A stretch of DNA of 13,608 nucleotides from Thermoplasmata archaeon. GTDB lineage: Archaea; Thermoplasmatota; Thermoplasmata; Thermoplasmatales; Thermoplasmataceae. The first letter of the stretch is position 1, and each line of letters opens with the position of its first letter. The stretch covers positions 1-13,608 of the forward strand of contig JAJZOK010000156.1 in the NCBI GenBank assembly GCA_021811525.1, in the 5' to 3' direction. The position numbers and the translations under genes are program-made. Positions 13,563-13,608 of this stretch are shown in pieces. The notes beneath the pieces were generated by a model, which worked only from the letters and a program-made list of their open reading frames with translations, did not search any database and had not been told where the DNA came from.

Positions 13563-13608
13563 GTCGAGACTATCTGTCGTGAAATGCCGATTTAATGATC
13601 TAGTCAAT

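Noticed and set aside
1..13608. CRISPR arrays, insertion sequences, integrase genes, tRNA or rRNA genes
   Set aside because: No regularly spaced repeats, transposase or integrase motifs, or tRNA/rRNA signatures were seen on either strand.

Overview
This window is a densely packed stretch of archaeal housekeeping genes, most likely from a thermoacidophilic euryarchaeon of the Thermoplasmatales or a close relative. That placement is an inference. It rests on archaeal-type S-adenosylmethionine synthetase, phosphoglycerate kinase, prefoldin alpha, FtsY and an Ser/His/Asp signal peptidase, on near-exclusive AGG/AGA arginine codons, on TATA boxes about 25 bases before many start codons (leaderless mRNAs), and on a UDP-sulfoquinovose synthase, which fits sulfonated surface glycans of acidophilic archaea. 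No CRISPR array, insertion sequence, tRNA or rRNA gene was recognised.

Layout, left to right: the 3' part of a 5'-methylthioadenosine phosphorylase gene, followed 9 bases later by a beta-CASP ribonuclease of the aCPSF2 type. After a strong palindrome comes a lone NitT/TauT-type ABC ATPase, which abuts a convergent MarC-family membrane protein with no bases between them. A 419-base gap with several inverted repeats precedes S-adenosylmethionine synthetase (minus). A radical SAM protein of the COG0731 type (minus) is divergent from a small class I methyltransferase (plus). Then come UDP-sulfoquinovose synthase (plus) and a sugar-phosphate nucleotidyltransferase (minus), overlapping tail to tail by 11 bases. 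The nucleotidyltransferase is divergent from the operon pgk - prefoldin alpha - ftsY (plus). The window ends with a minus-strand cluster: an XRE-type regulator, signal peptidase I and a small membrane-anchored coiled-coil protein.

Functional threads. (1) Methylthioadenosine phosphorylase and S-adenosylmethionine synthetase sit at opposite ends of the S-adenosylmethionine / methionine salvage route, and two likely S-adenosylmethionine users (radical SAM, methyltransferase) lie next to the synthetase. (2) The nucleotidyltransferase could supply the UDP-glucose that sulfoquinovose synthase converts with sulfite to UDP-sulfoquinovose. (3) FtsY, signal peptidase and prefoldin concern protein targeting, processing and folding. 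Three convergent gene pairs are separated by 0 or 3 bases or overlap by 11, so compaction is marked.

I see no clear new biological system. The best leads are the sulfonated-sugar gene pair, a 12-bp inverted repeat upstream of the MarC gene, the unpaired ABC ATPase, a methyltransferase lacking its usual glycine loop, and several palindromes overlapping TATA boxes.
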